The position numbers and the translations under genes were made by a program. 28,679 nt of DNA, taken from contig JAIVHN010000186.1 in the NCBI GenBank assembly GCA_020201015.1, positions 1 to 28,679 on the forward strand. The letters are read 5' to 3'. The stretch's first letter is position 1; each line of letters starts with the position of its first letter. This DNA comes from Spirochaeta sp. GTDB taxonomy: Bacteria; Spirochaetota; Spirochaetia; DSM-27196; SLAA01. Shown piece by piece: positions 7,158 through 17,177 of this stretch. The notes under the pieces are model-generated. The model was not told the origin of the DNA. It did no database searches and was given only the letters and a program-made list of their open reading frames with translations.

Positions 7158-10100
7158 TCAGTAGGTCTCGGCCTCTTCCTTGATATCTTCTTCCTCGGCT
7201 TCCTCAACGCGTTCCCGTGCTCGTTGTTCAACAATCTGCTGCATGCGGACATCGAGATCTTCTCGGTTCTCATCATACAGCTTCACATTTTTGTAGCCTC
7301 TCATTCCGGTACCTGCTGGAATAAGGCGCCCGATAATGACATTCTCTTTTAGTCCACGAAGCTCATCCGATGCTCCCGCAATGGCAGCGTTTGTTAAGAC
7401 ACGAGTCGTTTCTTGAAAGCTTGCCGCTGAGAAGAAGGATTCTATGTTCAACGACGCGCGTGTAATACCAAGCAGCACCGGACGTCCGACAGCGGGCTGT
7501 CCACCATCCTTCATGACCTTTCGGTTTACTTCATTGAACTTATATTTGTCGATCTGTTGCCCATGAATAAGATTCGTGTCGCCCACCTGCATAATCTCAA
7601 CCTTGCGCATCATTTGGCGAATGATTACTCCAATATGCTTGTCGTTGATTGCAACACCCTGCAGCCGATACACTTCCTGCACCTCGTTCACCAAGAACCG
7701 CTGCAGTGCGTTCTCGCCGAGAATCTGGAGCACATCATGAGGGTCGGTAGCGCCCTCACAGAGGGGTTCACCTGCATCTACCGGGTCACCTTCCCTCACA
7801 AGAAGGTGCTTACCCATTGGGACAAGGTGCTTATACTCATTGCCGTACGGATCTTCAACAACAATAACCCGCTTCCCTTTGGCAACCGGACGAAAGGATG
7901 CGATGCCGGTAATTTGCGAAAGCACCGCTCCGTTCTTTGGCCGTCGAGCTTCAAAAAGCTCGCCTACCCGAGGCAAACCACCAGTAATATCAGCTGTCTT
8001 GGAACCTTCTCGCAACAACTTGGCCAAGGTACGCCCGGCTTTTACCTCTTCACCGTTTTCAACGTTGAGATACGAAGCTCCCGGCAGATAATACGGCGCA
8101 CGTGTATTGCCGTCAGCACCTTTAATTACAAGTCGAGGCTGTAAGCTCTCGAGGGCAAACTCAGAAATTTTCTTCTCGAATCGACCTGTATCCTCGTTCA
8201 ATTCTTCTTTGAGTGTCGTACCTTGTACAATATCTTCAAATACAATTGTTCCATCATGCTCAGCGATAATTGGCTCGCTAAAGGGGTCGAATGTTGCAAT
8301 TGACTCTTCCGGCTCAACTATCTCCCCTTCCTTAACTAGCAGCTGTGCACCGTTTCGAACCTCAACACGCTGCTCCTGCGCCACCAACACTAACACGTTG
8401 TCCATGAGCACTCCGTACGCGTTGTCCTCGGCAAGGATGCTCTCCTTGCCGCGCGTTAGTACCGGCTGTCCTTTCACGATCTTGTCGTCGTTGGAAACTA
8501 AAACCTTATCGCCCTTTCGAATCTCAATATTCTGAAGAACCCGAGCAACAAACACTTTACCCTTTCGTGTAAAAAGTCGTGTTTTTTCATCTATATCGAC
8601 CAACGGCCCCTCGATTCGTTTCACAAAAACCGGATACTTCAAAAAGATGCGGTTATCCTCGGATGCCTTGGTCGCGGCACCACCAATATGAAAGGTACGC
8701 ATCGTGAGCTGTGTTCCTGGTTGACCAATAGACTGAGCAGCGATAATTCCTACGGCCTCGCCAATATTAACGGTGCGGTTGTCTGCAAGGTTACGCCCGT
8801 AACATTTACGACACACGCCGTAACGAGCCTCGCAGGTAAGCACCGTGCGAATCCGTACCGACTCTATGCCAGCCTCTTCAATGGCCTCTGCCACCTCGTC
8901 ACTGATCTCTTCGTTGACGTCAACAAATACCTCTCCGTTAATCGGGTGCTTCACACGCTCAAGAGTGAACCGACCCTTAATTCGATCCGCAAGGCGCTCA
9001 ACAACCTCTTCTCCATCCTTAAGAGCGTTCATGTCGAGCCCGTTGATAGTTCCACAGTCCTCTACGTTAACTACAACATCTTGAGCAATATCAACAAGAC
9101 GCCGGGTCAAATATCCGGCATCCGCGGTCTTTAGTGCAGTGTCTGCCAAGCCCTTTCTTGCCCCGTTCGTAGAGATAAAAAACTCAATGACCGAAAGACC
9201 TTCTTTAAAGTTTGACCGGATAGGTAGTTCAATAATATCACCAGAGGGTTTCGCCATGAGTCCGCGCATTCCCGCAAGCTGCCGAATCTGCCCTCGACTA
9301 CCACGAGCCCCAGAGTTAGCCATCATGTAGACCGGATTGAACCCTCCGCGATCTTCCTTCAGCGTGCTCATCATGGTATTGGTAAGGTCTTCGTTCGCCT
9401 TACTCCACACCTCTACAACGCGGTTGTAACGCTCTTCATTGGTAATGTGCCCCTGCATGTATTGCTTTTGAATAGACTCGACCGCCGTGTTGGCAGCGCC
9501 AATCATTTCTACTTTTACCTCGGGAATCATGATGTCTTCCATGCCAATGGTAGCACCAAAGAGCGTAGCATAACGGAAGCCCAAGTCTTTAATCGTGTCG
9601 AGCATGCGAACCGTGGTGTGGGGCCCATTCTCGGCGTACACCCGTGCTATGAGTTGGCGGAGCTCCTTTTCACCCATAGAATAGTTAACGAACCCGATTT
9701 CTGGAGGCAGATCTGCATTGAGCACAATACGTCCGGCGGTGGTCTCTACGAACTCACCGTCAATCCGGACTTTGACAAGTGCCTGATAATCGACCGCGCC
9801 CACATCACGCGCCATCAAGACCTCATCGCGACTGCTATAGTAGCGCCCCTCGCCTTTTGCGCCCGGACGGTCTCGCGTCATATAGTTAATACCGAGAACC
9901 ATATCTTGCGACGGGAAAACAATAGGATCGCCGTTAGCAGGATTGAGCAAGTTACGCGACGGAATCATCAACATCCAGCACTCGATCTGGGCGGCCTGCG
10001 TCAGGGGTACGTGAACCGCCATCTGATCGCCGTCAAAGTCGGCGTTAAAAGCATGGCATACCAGCGGATGCAACCGGATTGCTTTACCACCGACAAGAAC

Positions 10101-11384
10101 CGGCTCAAAAGCTTGTATGCCCAACCTGTGGAGCGTGGGCGCACGGTTAAGCAGCACCGGGTGCTCCTTAACAACTTCGTCAAGAACCGCCCATACTTCC
10201 GGCGTTTCTTGTTCAACAAGTGTTTTGGCCTTCTTGATGTTATAAACCACATCTTTTTCAACCAGTTTCTTCATTATAAAAGGTTTATACAGCTCGAGCG
10301 CCATCTTTGTCGGCAGACCACACTGATGGAGCTTAAGATCCGGGCCAACCACAATGACCGAACGACCCGAGTAGTCTACACGTTTACCGAGCAAGTTCTG
10401 CCGGAACCGTCCCTGCTTGCCTTTAAGCATGTCCGAGAGACTCTTGAGAGGCCGGTTTGAAGCCCCTTTGACTACCCGCTTCTTTTTAGAGTTGTCGAAT
10501 AGCGCGTCCACGGCCTCTTGCAACATCCGCTTCTCATTACGAATGATGATATCCGGAGCGTTGAGCGCTATGAGTCGTTTAAGGCGGTTGTTTCTATTAA
10601 TCACTCGTCGATAGAGATCGTTCAGGTCTGATGTCGCGAAACGACCACCGTCAAGCTGCACCATGGGTCTAAGCTCTGGGGGAATGACCGGAATGACGTC
10701 TAAGATCATCCACTCGGGCCGATTCCCTGAGTCGCGGAAATTCTCTACGATCTCAATGCGCTTAAGCAACCGCTTATCCGCCTTGGCGCCTTTCTCGACC
10801 ATTACTATGCGCAGCTCAGCAGAAAGCGAGTCTAGATCCAATCCCTCCAGCAGCGTACGGACCGCTTCTGCCCCAATTCCAGCCGAAAAACCAAGTCCGT
10901 AACGCTCTTTAGCCTCCGCGTAATCTTCCTCGGTCAAGAGGTCCATCTTTTTCAGGTCAGTGTCACCCGCATCAATAACTATATACTTTTCATAGTACAG
11001 AATAGAACGAAGTGCGGAAATGGTAAGGTCCAACAACAGACCCATTCGCGACGGTACCGAACGATAGTACCAAATATGAGACACCGGCGAGGCCAACTCG
11101 ATATGACCCATTCGTTCCCGACGCACCTTGAAATGGGTTACCTCAACACCGCAGCGGTCACAAATTACGCCCTTGTATCGTATGGACTTGAACTTTCCGC
11201 AGTAACACTCCCACTCTTTGGTGGTCCCGAATATACGTTCGCAAAACAGGCCGTCTTTCTCCGGACGGAGCGTGCGATAATTGATGGTTTCCGGCTTCTT
11301 AACCTCACCGTAGCTCCATGCCCGCACCTTTTCGGGTGAGGCCAGCTGAATCATTATGCTGTCGAAATCTTGAATTTCTCTCAT
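7158..11384 (-). CDS. rpoC: DNA-directed RNA polymerase subunit beta'
   Basis: Beta' (1408 aa) forms one side of the RNA polymerase cleft and holds the catalytic magnesium. The N-terminal zinc ribbon has Cys at residues 60, 62, 75 and 78. RRVINRNNRLKRLIAL is the lid/rudder region, and the catalytic loop NADFDGDQMAVH is near residue 446. The second zinc site is made by the Cys of EDCGTINGLD and the cluster CEARYGVCRKCYG. The trigger-loop region shows GEAVGIIAAQSIGQPGTQLT followed by MRTFHIGG. The tail is acidic (EEAEEEDIKEEAETY). The length fits spirochaete homologues and no gap was noticed. It follows rpoB by 67 nt, with GGCGGAG before the ATG. It ends in TGA. Confidence 0.98.
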   Translation of the reverse strand: MREIQDFDSIMIQLASPEKVRAWSYGEVKKPETINYRTLRPEKDGLFCERIFGTTKEWECYCGKFKSIRYKGVICDRCGVEVTHFKVRRERMGHIELASPVSHIWYYRSVPSRMGLLLDLTISALRSILYYEKYIVIDAGDTDLKKMDLLTEEDYAEAKERYGLGFSAGIGAEAVRTLLEGLDLDSLSAELRIVMVEKGAKADKRLLKRIEIVENFRDSGNRPEWMILDVIPVIPPELRPMVQLDGGRFATSDLNDLYRRVINRNNRLKRLIALNAPDIIIRNEKRMLQEAVDALFDNSKKKRVVKGASNRPLKSLSDMLKGKQGRFRQNLLGKRVDYSGRSVIVVGPDLKLHQCGLPTKMALELYKPFIMKKLVEKDVVYNIKKAKTLVEQETPEVWAVLDEVVKEHPVLLNRAPTLHRLGIQAFEPVLVGGKAIRLHPLVCHAFNADFDGDQMAVHVPLTQAAQIECWMLMIPSRNLLNPANGDPIVFPSQDMVLGINYMTRDRPGAKGEGRYYSSRDEVLMARDVGAVDYQALVKVRIDGEFVETTAGRIVLNADLPPEIGFVNYSMGEKELRQLIARVYAENGPHTTVRMLDTIKDLGFRYATLFGATIGMEDIMIPEVKVEMIGAANTAVESIQKQYMQGHITNEERYNRVVEVWSKANEDLTNTMMSTLKEDRGGFNPVYMMANSGARGSRGQIRQLAGMRGLMAKPSGDIIELPIRSNFKEGLSVIEFFISTNGARKGLADTALKTADAGYLTRRLVDIAQDVVVNVEDCGTINGLDMNALKDGEEVVERLADRIKGRFTLERVKHPINGEVFVDVNEEISDEVAEAIEEAGIESVRIRTVLTCEARYGVCRKCYGRNLADNRTVNIGEAVGIIAAQSIGQPGTQLTMRTFHIGGAATKASEDNRIFLKYPVFVKRIEGPLVDIDEKTRLFTRKGKVFVARVLQNIEIRKGDKVLVSNDDKIVKGQPVLTRGKESILAEDNAYGVLMDNVLVLVAQEQRVEVRNGAQLLVKEGEIVEPEESIATFDPFSEPIIAEHDGTIVFEDIVQGTTLKEELNEDTGRFEKKISEFALESLQPRLVIKGADGNTRAPYYLPGASYLNVENGEEVKAGRTLAKLLREGSKTADITGGLPRVGELFEARRPKNGAVLSQITGIASFRPVAKGKRVIVVEDPYGNEYKHLVPMGKHLLVREGDPVDAGEPLCEGATDPHDVLQILGENALQRFLVNEVQEVYRLQGVAINDKHIGVIIRQMMRKVEIMQVGDTNLIHGQQIDKYKFNEVNRKVMKDGGQPAVGRPVLLGITRASLNIESFFSAASFQETTRVLTNAAIAGASDELRGLKENVIIGRLIPAGTGMRGYKNVKLYDENREDLDVRMQQIVEQRARERVEEAEEEDIKEEAETY

Positions 11385-11451
11385 CTATCTCCGCCTCCTG
11401 CTGCGCTTCTCCGGCACCCCGCACATCGTCTCATCCGGCCCTGCGGCAACG

Positions 11452-14400
11452 CTAAAAGTTACTTCCCTTGCGGTTGATGAGTTCCTCGTCACGTTCAGTC
11501 AGAGGAACTTGCTTGCCTTTCGAGTCGAAAATCGAGATATCCAACGCCAAGCCGCGCAGCTCCTGAACAAGCACGTTAAAGGATTCGGGAACTCCTGCGG
11601 AGCTCGACGGTTCCCCTTTCACGATACTCTCATAGATCTTGGCGCGCCCATTCATATCGTCACTCTTAATTGTCAGCAATTCTTGCAAAGTATTAGCGGC
11701 ACCATAAGCCTCGAGTGCCCAGACCTCCATCTCTCCAAGACGTTGCCCACCAAACTGGGCCTTACCGCCAAGAGGCTGCTGTGTAACCAAGGAATAAGGC
11801 CCGGTCGAACGAGCATGCATCTTATCGTCGATGAGGTGGTGCAGCTTAAGAATGTACATGTAACCGCACATTACATCGTTCTCGAACCGCTCCCCGGTGC
11901 GCCCGTCGTACAGGGTTGTCTTAGAACTACTTTCCAAACCAGCCTGCTTGAGTTTAGCGGCAATCTGCTCATTCGTCGCCGACTCAAAAACCGGAGTAGC
12001 GTACCACTCTTCCAGACAGGCAGCGGCCCAGCCAAGCTCGGTCTCAAGAATTTGCCCCAGATTCATACGAGACGGAACACCTAACGGATTCAAACAAATC
12101 TCCAGCGGTGTCCCATCGGCAGTATAGGGCATGTCTTCTTCGGGAAGCACCTTCGCTATAACTCCCTTGTTTCCATGGCGCCCCGCCATCTTATCACCCT
12201 CGCGGAGCTTCCGCTTGGTCGCAACAAGCACCTTCACGACCTCTTCCACACCGGGGCTTAGGTCGTCGCCTTCGCCTCTGCGTAAACGCTGAACGTCAAT
12301 AACAGTACCGTCAATTCCATGGGGCACTCGCAGGCTTGTATCTCGGACTTCCTTAGCCTTCTCACCAAAAATTGAGTTAAGAAGCTTGAACTCGGGCGTA
12401 GTTTCGGTTTCACTCTTCGGTGTCACTTTACCGACGAGAATATAACCAGACCCAACCTTGGCACCCACGCGCACTACGCCTTCATCGTCCAGCTGATCCA
12501 GCGCACGTTCCGAGGTATTGGGGATATCCCGAGTTATTTTTTCCGGGCCCAACTTGGTCTCCCGGATCTCGGTCACAAACTCTTTGATGTGAATTGAAGT
12601 GAAGATATCTTCTTTTACAACCTTCTCGGAAATAAGAATTGCATCCTCATAGTTATACCCGTTCCACGGCACAAAACCCATGAGCAGATTTCGGCCAAGT
12701 GCAAGCTCACCACGGAACGTTGCAGGCCCGTCGGCGAGTACAGTACCGACGTCAATTTTTTGCCCGAGCTCTACAATAGGCTTTTGCAGATAACACGTAT
12801 CCTGGTTGGTCCGCTGGTACTTTACCATGAGGTACTCGTCACGCTCCTCAGCGGTATTTCCCTTGGTGGGCTTGATTATGACGTTGGTTGAAGACACATA
12901 CTCGACAACCCCAGCTCGCTTAGCCTTCACTAGTACACCGGAGTCATACGCACACTTGCGCTCCATACCTGTTCCGACACGTGGCGGCTCAGGGAATACC
13001 AGAGGGACTGCTTGCCGCTGCATGTTTGATCCCATCAGTGCCCGGTTTGCGTCGTCATGCTCAAGAAACGGAATAAGCGCAGCCGATACAGATATGACCT
13101 GCTTCGGAGAGACATCCATGTACTGAATCCCTTCCGGTACCTTAGTCGTATAATCACCACTCTTTCGAACTGAAACCAGATTCGTTTGAAAGCGTCCTTC
13201 TGCGTCAAGAACCGCGCTAGCCTGGGCTATAAAATTTCGCTCTTCATCCATAGCGGACAGATACTCAATTTCACGTGTTGCCACGCCGTCCACCACCCGA
13301 CGATAAGGAGTCTCAAGAAATCCGTAGTCATTAACACGAGTATAGATAGCAAGCGAAACGATCAAACCAATATTTGGTCCTTCTGGAGTTTCGATCGGAC
13401 ACATTCGTCCATAATGTGTGTAGTGAACATCACGGACCTCAAAACCGGCGCGGTCACGCGAAAGTCCACCTGGTCCGAGTGCGTTTAATCGCCGCTTATG
13501 CGTAAGCTCCGACAATGGATTTATCTGGTCCATAAACTGGGACAACTGACTGGAACCAAAGAACTCCTTGATAGCAGCAACAACAGGCTTGATCGAGATC
13601 AAGTCTTGCGGCTTAATAGTGTCGGTCTCTTTGAGACTCATACGCTCCTTGGCAATTCGCTCCATACGAGCAAACGCAGTTTTTAGTTGGTTAGCCAACA
13701 ACTCACCGACGGAACGTATACGTCGGTTGCCAAGATGATCGATATCGTCAACGTTAGCCTCACCAATATAAACCTGCACAAGGTAGTTCATAGTATTAAC
13801 AATATCTTCGCGGGTGAGTATGTGATCCTCCACCGGAGCATCATAGTTAAACTTCTTGTTGAGCTTATATCGCCCGACCCGACCAAGGTCGTACCGCCGT
13901 GTGGTGAAAAACATGGAGTTGAAATCTTTATCCGCGCTCTCGATGGTAATGGGTTCACCCGGCATGAGCACCGAGTAAACACTTGAAAGAGCGTCTTCTT
14001 TCGAGGGCTCGTCCTTGTCACCTTCTTCTCGAGCAAACTTGGACTCTTCGCGTTCAAAACAGTTAAGGATGATTTCGGAGTGAAGCGAGTCGGGATTGCT
14101 CATTTCAATAACGGTCACCTGATCTACGCTACTATGAATGAGCGCATCTACATCGTGCGGATGGATCTTTTCACCTGCTCGATACAGTTTCTTGGTCTGG
14201 TCACCTTCAGTCGCAAACACCTCGCGTGCAAAAACCGCGCCGACCAAAGCCTCCTTGGCCTCCGGCTCATCTTTTACAGGCATTACGAGCGTAGTGTAAA
14301 AAAGGTCGATGATTTTCTCGCGAGTATCATACCCCAACGCTCTCAGAAAAATAGTTCCGAGTATTCGTTTTTTTCGGTCGACTTTGGCATAGATCAGTTC

Positions 14401-14888
14401 TTTCTTCTGATCAATTTCAAACTCAAGCCATGATCCACGGTAAGGAATGATTCTCGAAGAGTAAACGCCCTTCTCATGGGAGAAAATTACGCCTGGACTC
14501 CGGTGTATTTGACTAACAACGACTCGCTCTGCGCCGTTGATTATAAAGGCTCGAGGAATATGAGGTTGATTCGAGCTTTGACAGAAGCAGCAAAGGTTAT
14601 TGCCTTCTGCTTACATTCCATTTCGTTGAGTTTGGAAGCCGCCTCATCAAGGATGTAGTGATCATACTCAAGGCGCATATCGCCACTTTGACTTTCTATA
14701 GGAAAGGTGCCTTGAAAAACTTCTTCAAGCCCTTGTAACAACGGGGCTTCGCCCGCAAGCATGTGCTCGCGCTGGAGAAACCGCTCGAAAGATGCCAACT
14801 GTATATCCACCAGGTTCGGCAATTCCATGACTTCGTTACTGTCAGATCCAACTACGATGCGGTCTATATCTTTCCTACGATCGAACAT
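11452..14888 (-). pseudogene. rpoB: RNA polymerase subunit beta, broken by a frameshifting deletion near residue 113
   Basis: Beta is the second large catalytic subunit of RNA polymerase. The start MFDRRKDIDRI at 14886-14888 follows GGGAGGTAG, and the frame is good to the INLIFLE segment at codon 113 (14550-14552). Family members then have about 22 residues ending in a PLMT..GT motif before FIINGAERVVVSQ. Here only two bases separate the two segments, and the second is in another frame. From 14547 to the stop at 11452 the frame is open and well conserved: SRDRAGFEVRDVHYTH, ETPEGPNIGLIVSLA, GRNLLMGFVPWNGYNYEDA, GDKMAGRHGNKGVIAKV and GGKAQFGGQRLGEMEVWALE. Total length is not a multiple of three; about 64 bp appear to be missing. 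Restored, the protein would be about 1166 residues. The Rif cluster reads FGSSQLSQFMDQINPLSE, then LTHKRRLNALGPGG, with Asn at E. coli position 531. Confidence 0.93.
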
Positions 14889-14929
14889 TCACTACCTCCC
14901 GCCGCTATGAGATACCCAGACCGGCGCAG

Positions 14930-14970
14930 AAAAAGGCGATACCGCCAACTAACGCATAGCTGGCGGTATC
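14930..14970 (-). terminator. Hairpin with U5 between rplL and rpoB: attenuator candidate
   Basis: On the minus strand a perfect 10-bp stem GATACCGCCA/TGGCGGTATC (14961-14970 with 14938-14947, 13-nt loop) is followed by GCC and five T. It lies 37 nt after the rplL stop and about 40 nt before the rpoB ATG. Partial termination here would lower rpoBC transcripts relative to L7/L12, as is known for the rplL-rpoB spacer of other bacteria. Confidence 0.65.
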
Positions 14971-15007
14971 TTGAGATCACGCTATAAAAAATTTCTTACT
15001 GTGATAA

Positions 15008-15400
15008 TTACTGAACCTCAACCGTAGCGCCCGCTGCCTCAAGCTTCTCTTTAATGGTTGCCGCTTCGTCTTTCGCGACACCTTCCTTAACAGCCTTGCC
15101 TCCGGCCTCAACCAATTCCTTGGCTTCTTTAAGACCCAAGCCGGTGATAGCACGGACTTCCTTAATGACCGGGATCTTCTTCCCTTCCTCAATACCCTTA
15201 AGGATTACGTTAAACTCGGTTTGCTCTTCGACTTCTTCGGCGGCCTCGCCACCGCCACCACCGCCAGCGGCCGCAACAGCTACCGGGGCTGCCGCGGTAA
15301 CTCCAAACTTTTCTTCCATAGCCGTTACTAGCTCGGACACCTCGAGCACGGTCATTGCCGCGATCGCATCTAGAATTTCATCTTTGCCAAGTGTTGCCAT
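15008..15400 (-). CDS. rplL: 50S ribosomal protein L7/L12
   Basis: L7/L12 (130 aa) forms the flexible stalk that recruits translational GTPases; several copies bind L10. The N-terminal dimerisation region (residues 1-35) contains VLEVSELVTAMEEKFGV. An Ala/Gly-rich hinge with six Gly in a row follows. The C-terminal domain shows FNVILKGIEEGKKIPVIK, then EVRAITGLGLKEAKELVE and KLEAAGATVEVQ. AAGGAGAAG precedes the ATG. It lies about 105 nt downstream of the rplJ end. Its partner L10 appears truncated here. Confidence 0.97.
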   Translation of the reverse strand: MATLGKDEILDAIAAMTVLEVSELVTAMEEKFGVTAAAPVAVAAAGGGGGGEAAEEVEEQTEFNVILKGIEEGKKIPVIKEVRAITGLGLKEAKELVEAGGKAVKEGVAKDEAATIKEKLEAAGATVEVQ

Positions 15401-15505
15401 ATTAACTTCTCCTTATTGTTTTTTCAAAAGCGATAGCATGGAACACCTTTCGGAAGACTAACGCTCTTGATATTACGAAGAGACCCCAATCGGCGCCTCA
15501 ATGTT

Positions 15506-15920
15506 TCATTTTTGTTCTGCAACTGCCGCAAGAGTTAGCCGCGGTAAAGATGCGCCCGTCAATAATAGCACCCTTAAGCTCCACAGGCATGTTCTTGCCC
15601 ATAGCAATAAGCTCTTTCACCACCGGACCGCTTTCCTCACGTGAGATAGCGATCGCGGTCGGACCAAAGAGATACTCCGATACGTCCGGCAACTCAAGCT
15701 GCTGAAGCGCAATGCGAACGCGCTTGTTTTTCATTACTCGGTAGTCGGCGCCTTTATCTCTCAGCTTCTGACGCAGATCGGTGATTTGCCCTACCGTTAA
15801 GCCACGGTAGTCGGTAAATACCAGGTCAGGCGAATCGGCAAACCGCCCCTTAACGTAATCTACGCTGTCAACCTTATCTTGATTAATCTTTGTTACGTAT
15901 TCAGCTGTGTACTGAGCCAT
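15506..15920 (-). pseudogene. rplJ: 50S ribosomal protein L10, C-terminal third missing
   Basis: L10 anchors the L7/L12 stalk to 23S rRNA. The start MAQYTAEYVTKINQDK (15918-15920) follows GTGAGGA. TDYRGLTVGQITDLRQKLRD, YRVMKNKRVRIAL, FGPTAIAIS and ELKGAIIDGRIFTAA are intact. The next expected 35-40 residues (the linker and most of the helix that carries L7/L12) are absent. Instead, in another frame, the final LTLAAVAEQK and TGA (15506-15508) appear, matching the usual L10 ending. Read straight through, the frame ends a few codons later at 15498 after a nonsense tail (NSCGSCRTKMKH). The 415-bp remnant is not a multiple of three. The junction is at about 15534-15545; roughly 120 bp seem lost. 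The rRNA-binding part remains but stalk attachment would not. Confidence 0.88.
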
Positions 15921-15930
15921 TTCGCTATCC

Positions 15931-16620
15931 TCACTTCGCCTTGGGCTCAACCGGGTCAACGACTCTGACACCGGGGCCCATTGTGGACGACACCGCTATA
16001 CTGCGAACAAACTCACCCTTGGTGTCGGCTGGGCGTCGCTTCTTTACCTCGGAAACAACCTCGCGGATGTTATCGAGCACTTTGTCGCTTTCCATAGAGA
16101 CCCTACCAACCGCAAGATGCAGCACGCCGGTTTTATCTGAACGGAACTCAACCCTTCCTTTACGAAGCTCTTCAAGAGCCTCTTTGATCTCAAACGTGAC
16201 CGTTTGAGTCTTTGGATTTGGCATGAGACCCCGGCGACCAAGAATTGGACCAAGTCGTCCAACATCTTTCATCATGTCCGGCGTCGCCACCGCAACATCG
16301 AAATCAAGCCAGCCACCTTTGATCTTTTCAATAAGATCGTCGTCGCCCACATACGCAGCGCCTGCTTCCTCTGCCTCTTTTGCCTTGTCACCTTTGGCAA
16401 ATACAAGAATCTTTTTCTCCGTACGAAATTGATGCGGCAACACCAGCGTGTCACGCACCGAGGAGCTCTTCTTCAGATTCAAAGACATAGAAAGTTCAAT
16501 GGTTTCATCGAACTTGGCGAACGCAAGTGTTTTTACCAGGTCTACCGCTTCTTGAGGCTCGTAGGTGCGCGTCCGTTCAACGCTTTCAATTGCCTTTCGG
16601 TAATTCTTTCCGCGCTTCAT
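15931..16620 (-). CDS. rplA: 50S ribosomal protein L1
   Basis: L1 (229 aa) forms the mobile stalk at the E site and in many bacteria represses the L11-L1 operon by binding its mRNA. KRGKNYRKAIESVERTRTY at the start, ETIELSMSLNL, VGRLGPILGRRGLMPNPKTQ and FRSDKTGVLHLAVGRVSM are typical. The ATG follows the rplK stop by 1 nt, with the GGAGGTG ribosome-binding site lying inside the rplK 3' end, so the two are translationally coupled. The stop is 10 nt before rplJ. No defect is seen. Confidence 0.97.
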   Translation of the reverse strand: MKRGKNYRKAIESVERTRTYEPQEAVDLVKTLAFAKFDETIELSMSLNLKKSSSVRDTLVLPHQFRTEKKILVFAKGDKAKEAEEAGAAYVGDDDLIEKIKGGWLDFDVAVATPDMMKDVGRLGPILGRRGLMPNPKTQTVTFEIKEALEELRKGRVEFRSDKTGVLHLAVGRVSMESDKVLDNIREVVSEVKKRRPADTKGEFVRSIAVSSTMGPGVRVVDPVEPKAK

Positions 16621-16621
16621 A

Positions 16622-17053
16622 CTACACCTCCACCTCTACACCCATGCTGCGGGCCGTACCGGCAATAATTTTCATTGCACCAGCCATGTCGTTTGCGTTC
16701 AAGTCCGGCATCTTCAGCTCGGCAATTTCCTGAACCTGAGCCTTACTTAGCTTTCCAACTTTAATCTTATGCGGCTCAGCGGATCCACTCTCCTTCTTGA
16801 GTGCCTTCTTAATAAGAACTGCCGCTGGTGGAGTCTTTGTAATAAAGGTGAAACTTCGATCGGCATAGACCGTTATAACAACCGGAATCGTAAGACCCGC
16901 CTCCAGATTCTTCGTGGCTTCATTAAACTGCTGCACAAATTGTGGCGCACTCACACCGTGCGGTCCAAGCGCTGGCCCAACAGGTGGTGCTGGTGTGGCT
17001 TTTCCCGCGGGTACTTGCAGTTTAATTATGGCCGTAACCTTCTTCTTTGCCAT
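16622..17053 (-). CDS. rplK: 50S ribosomal protein L11
   Basis: L11 (143 aa) binds the GTPase-associated region of 23S rRNA with the L10 stalk base. KLQVPAGKATPAPPVGPALG with the Pro-rich thiostrepton-related loop, FTFITKTPPAAVLIKKA and the C-terminal DMAGAMKIIAGTARSMGVEV are clear. The start MAKKKVTAI at 17051-17053 was preferred to a longer open extension because the family begins here and CGGAGAA lies upstream. A hairpin-containing leader precedes it. Confidence 0.97.
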   Translation of the reverse strand: MAKKKVTAIIKLQVPAGKATPAPPVGPALGPHGVSAPQFVQQFNEATKNLEAGLTIPVVITVYADRSFTFITKTPPAAVLIKKALKKESGSAEPHKIKVGKLSKAQVQEIAELKMPDLNANDMAGAMKIIAGTARSMGVEVEV

Positions 17054-17117
17054 GTGTATTCTCCGTTCGTGGTATTGACGCCGCGCGTGACCTATTTCAC
17101 ACCCGACTCCCATCCGC

Positions 17118-17173
17118 TAGCAACAACGTTGCTAACCATTGAAACACAACATCCGGACCGTGGCCTGGATGTT
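17118..17173 (-). promoter_or_regulatory. Two hairpins in the nusG-rplK spacer, possible leader control element
   Basis: Two stems are visible: AACATCC/GGATGTT (17167-17173 with 17048+100 offset, i.e. 17148-17154) directly after the nusG stop, and TAGCAAC/GTTGCTA (17118-17124 with 17128-17134, 3-nt loop). Neither has a clear U-run. The position, upstream of rplK-rplA, is where L1 represses translation in other bacteria, but no L1-site sequence was matched here. The first stem could also be a weak 3' end for nusG. Confidence 0.35.
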
Positions 17174-17177
17174 ATAA

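Noticed and set aside
9447..10460. Long open frame on the plus strand opposite rpoC
   Set aside because: Antisense shadow of a conserved gene, with no recognisable domains.
14545..14552. Programmed ribosomal frameshift in rpoB
   Set aside because: A frameshift would not supply the roughly 22 conserved residues that are missing, and no slippery sequence with a structure was seen.
11452..14888. Intein or intron in rpoB, rpoC or the other split genes
   Set aside because: The breaks are losses of sequence, not insertions; no splice motifs or extra domains are present.
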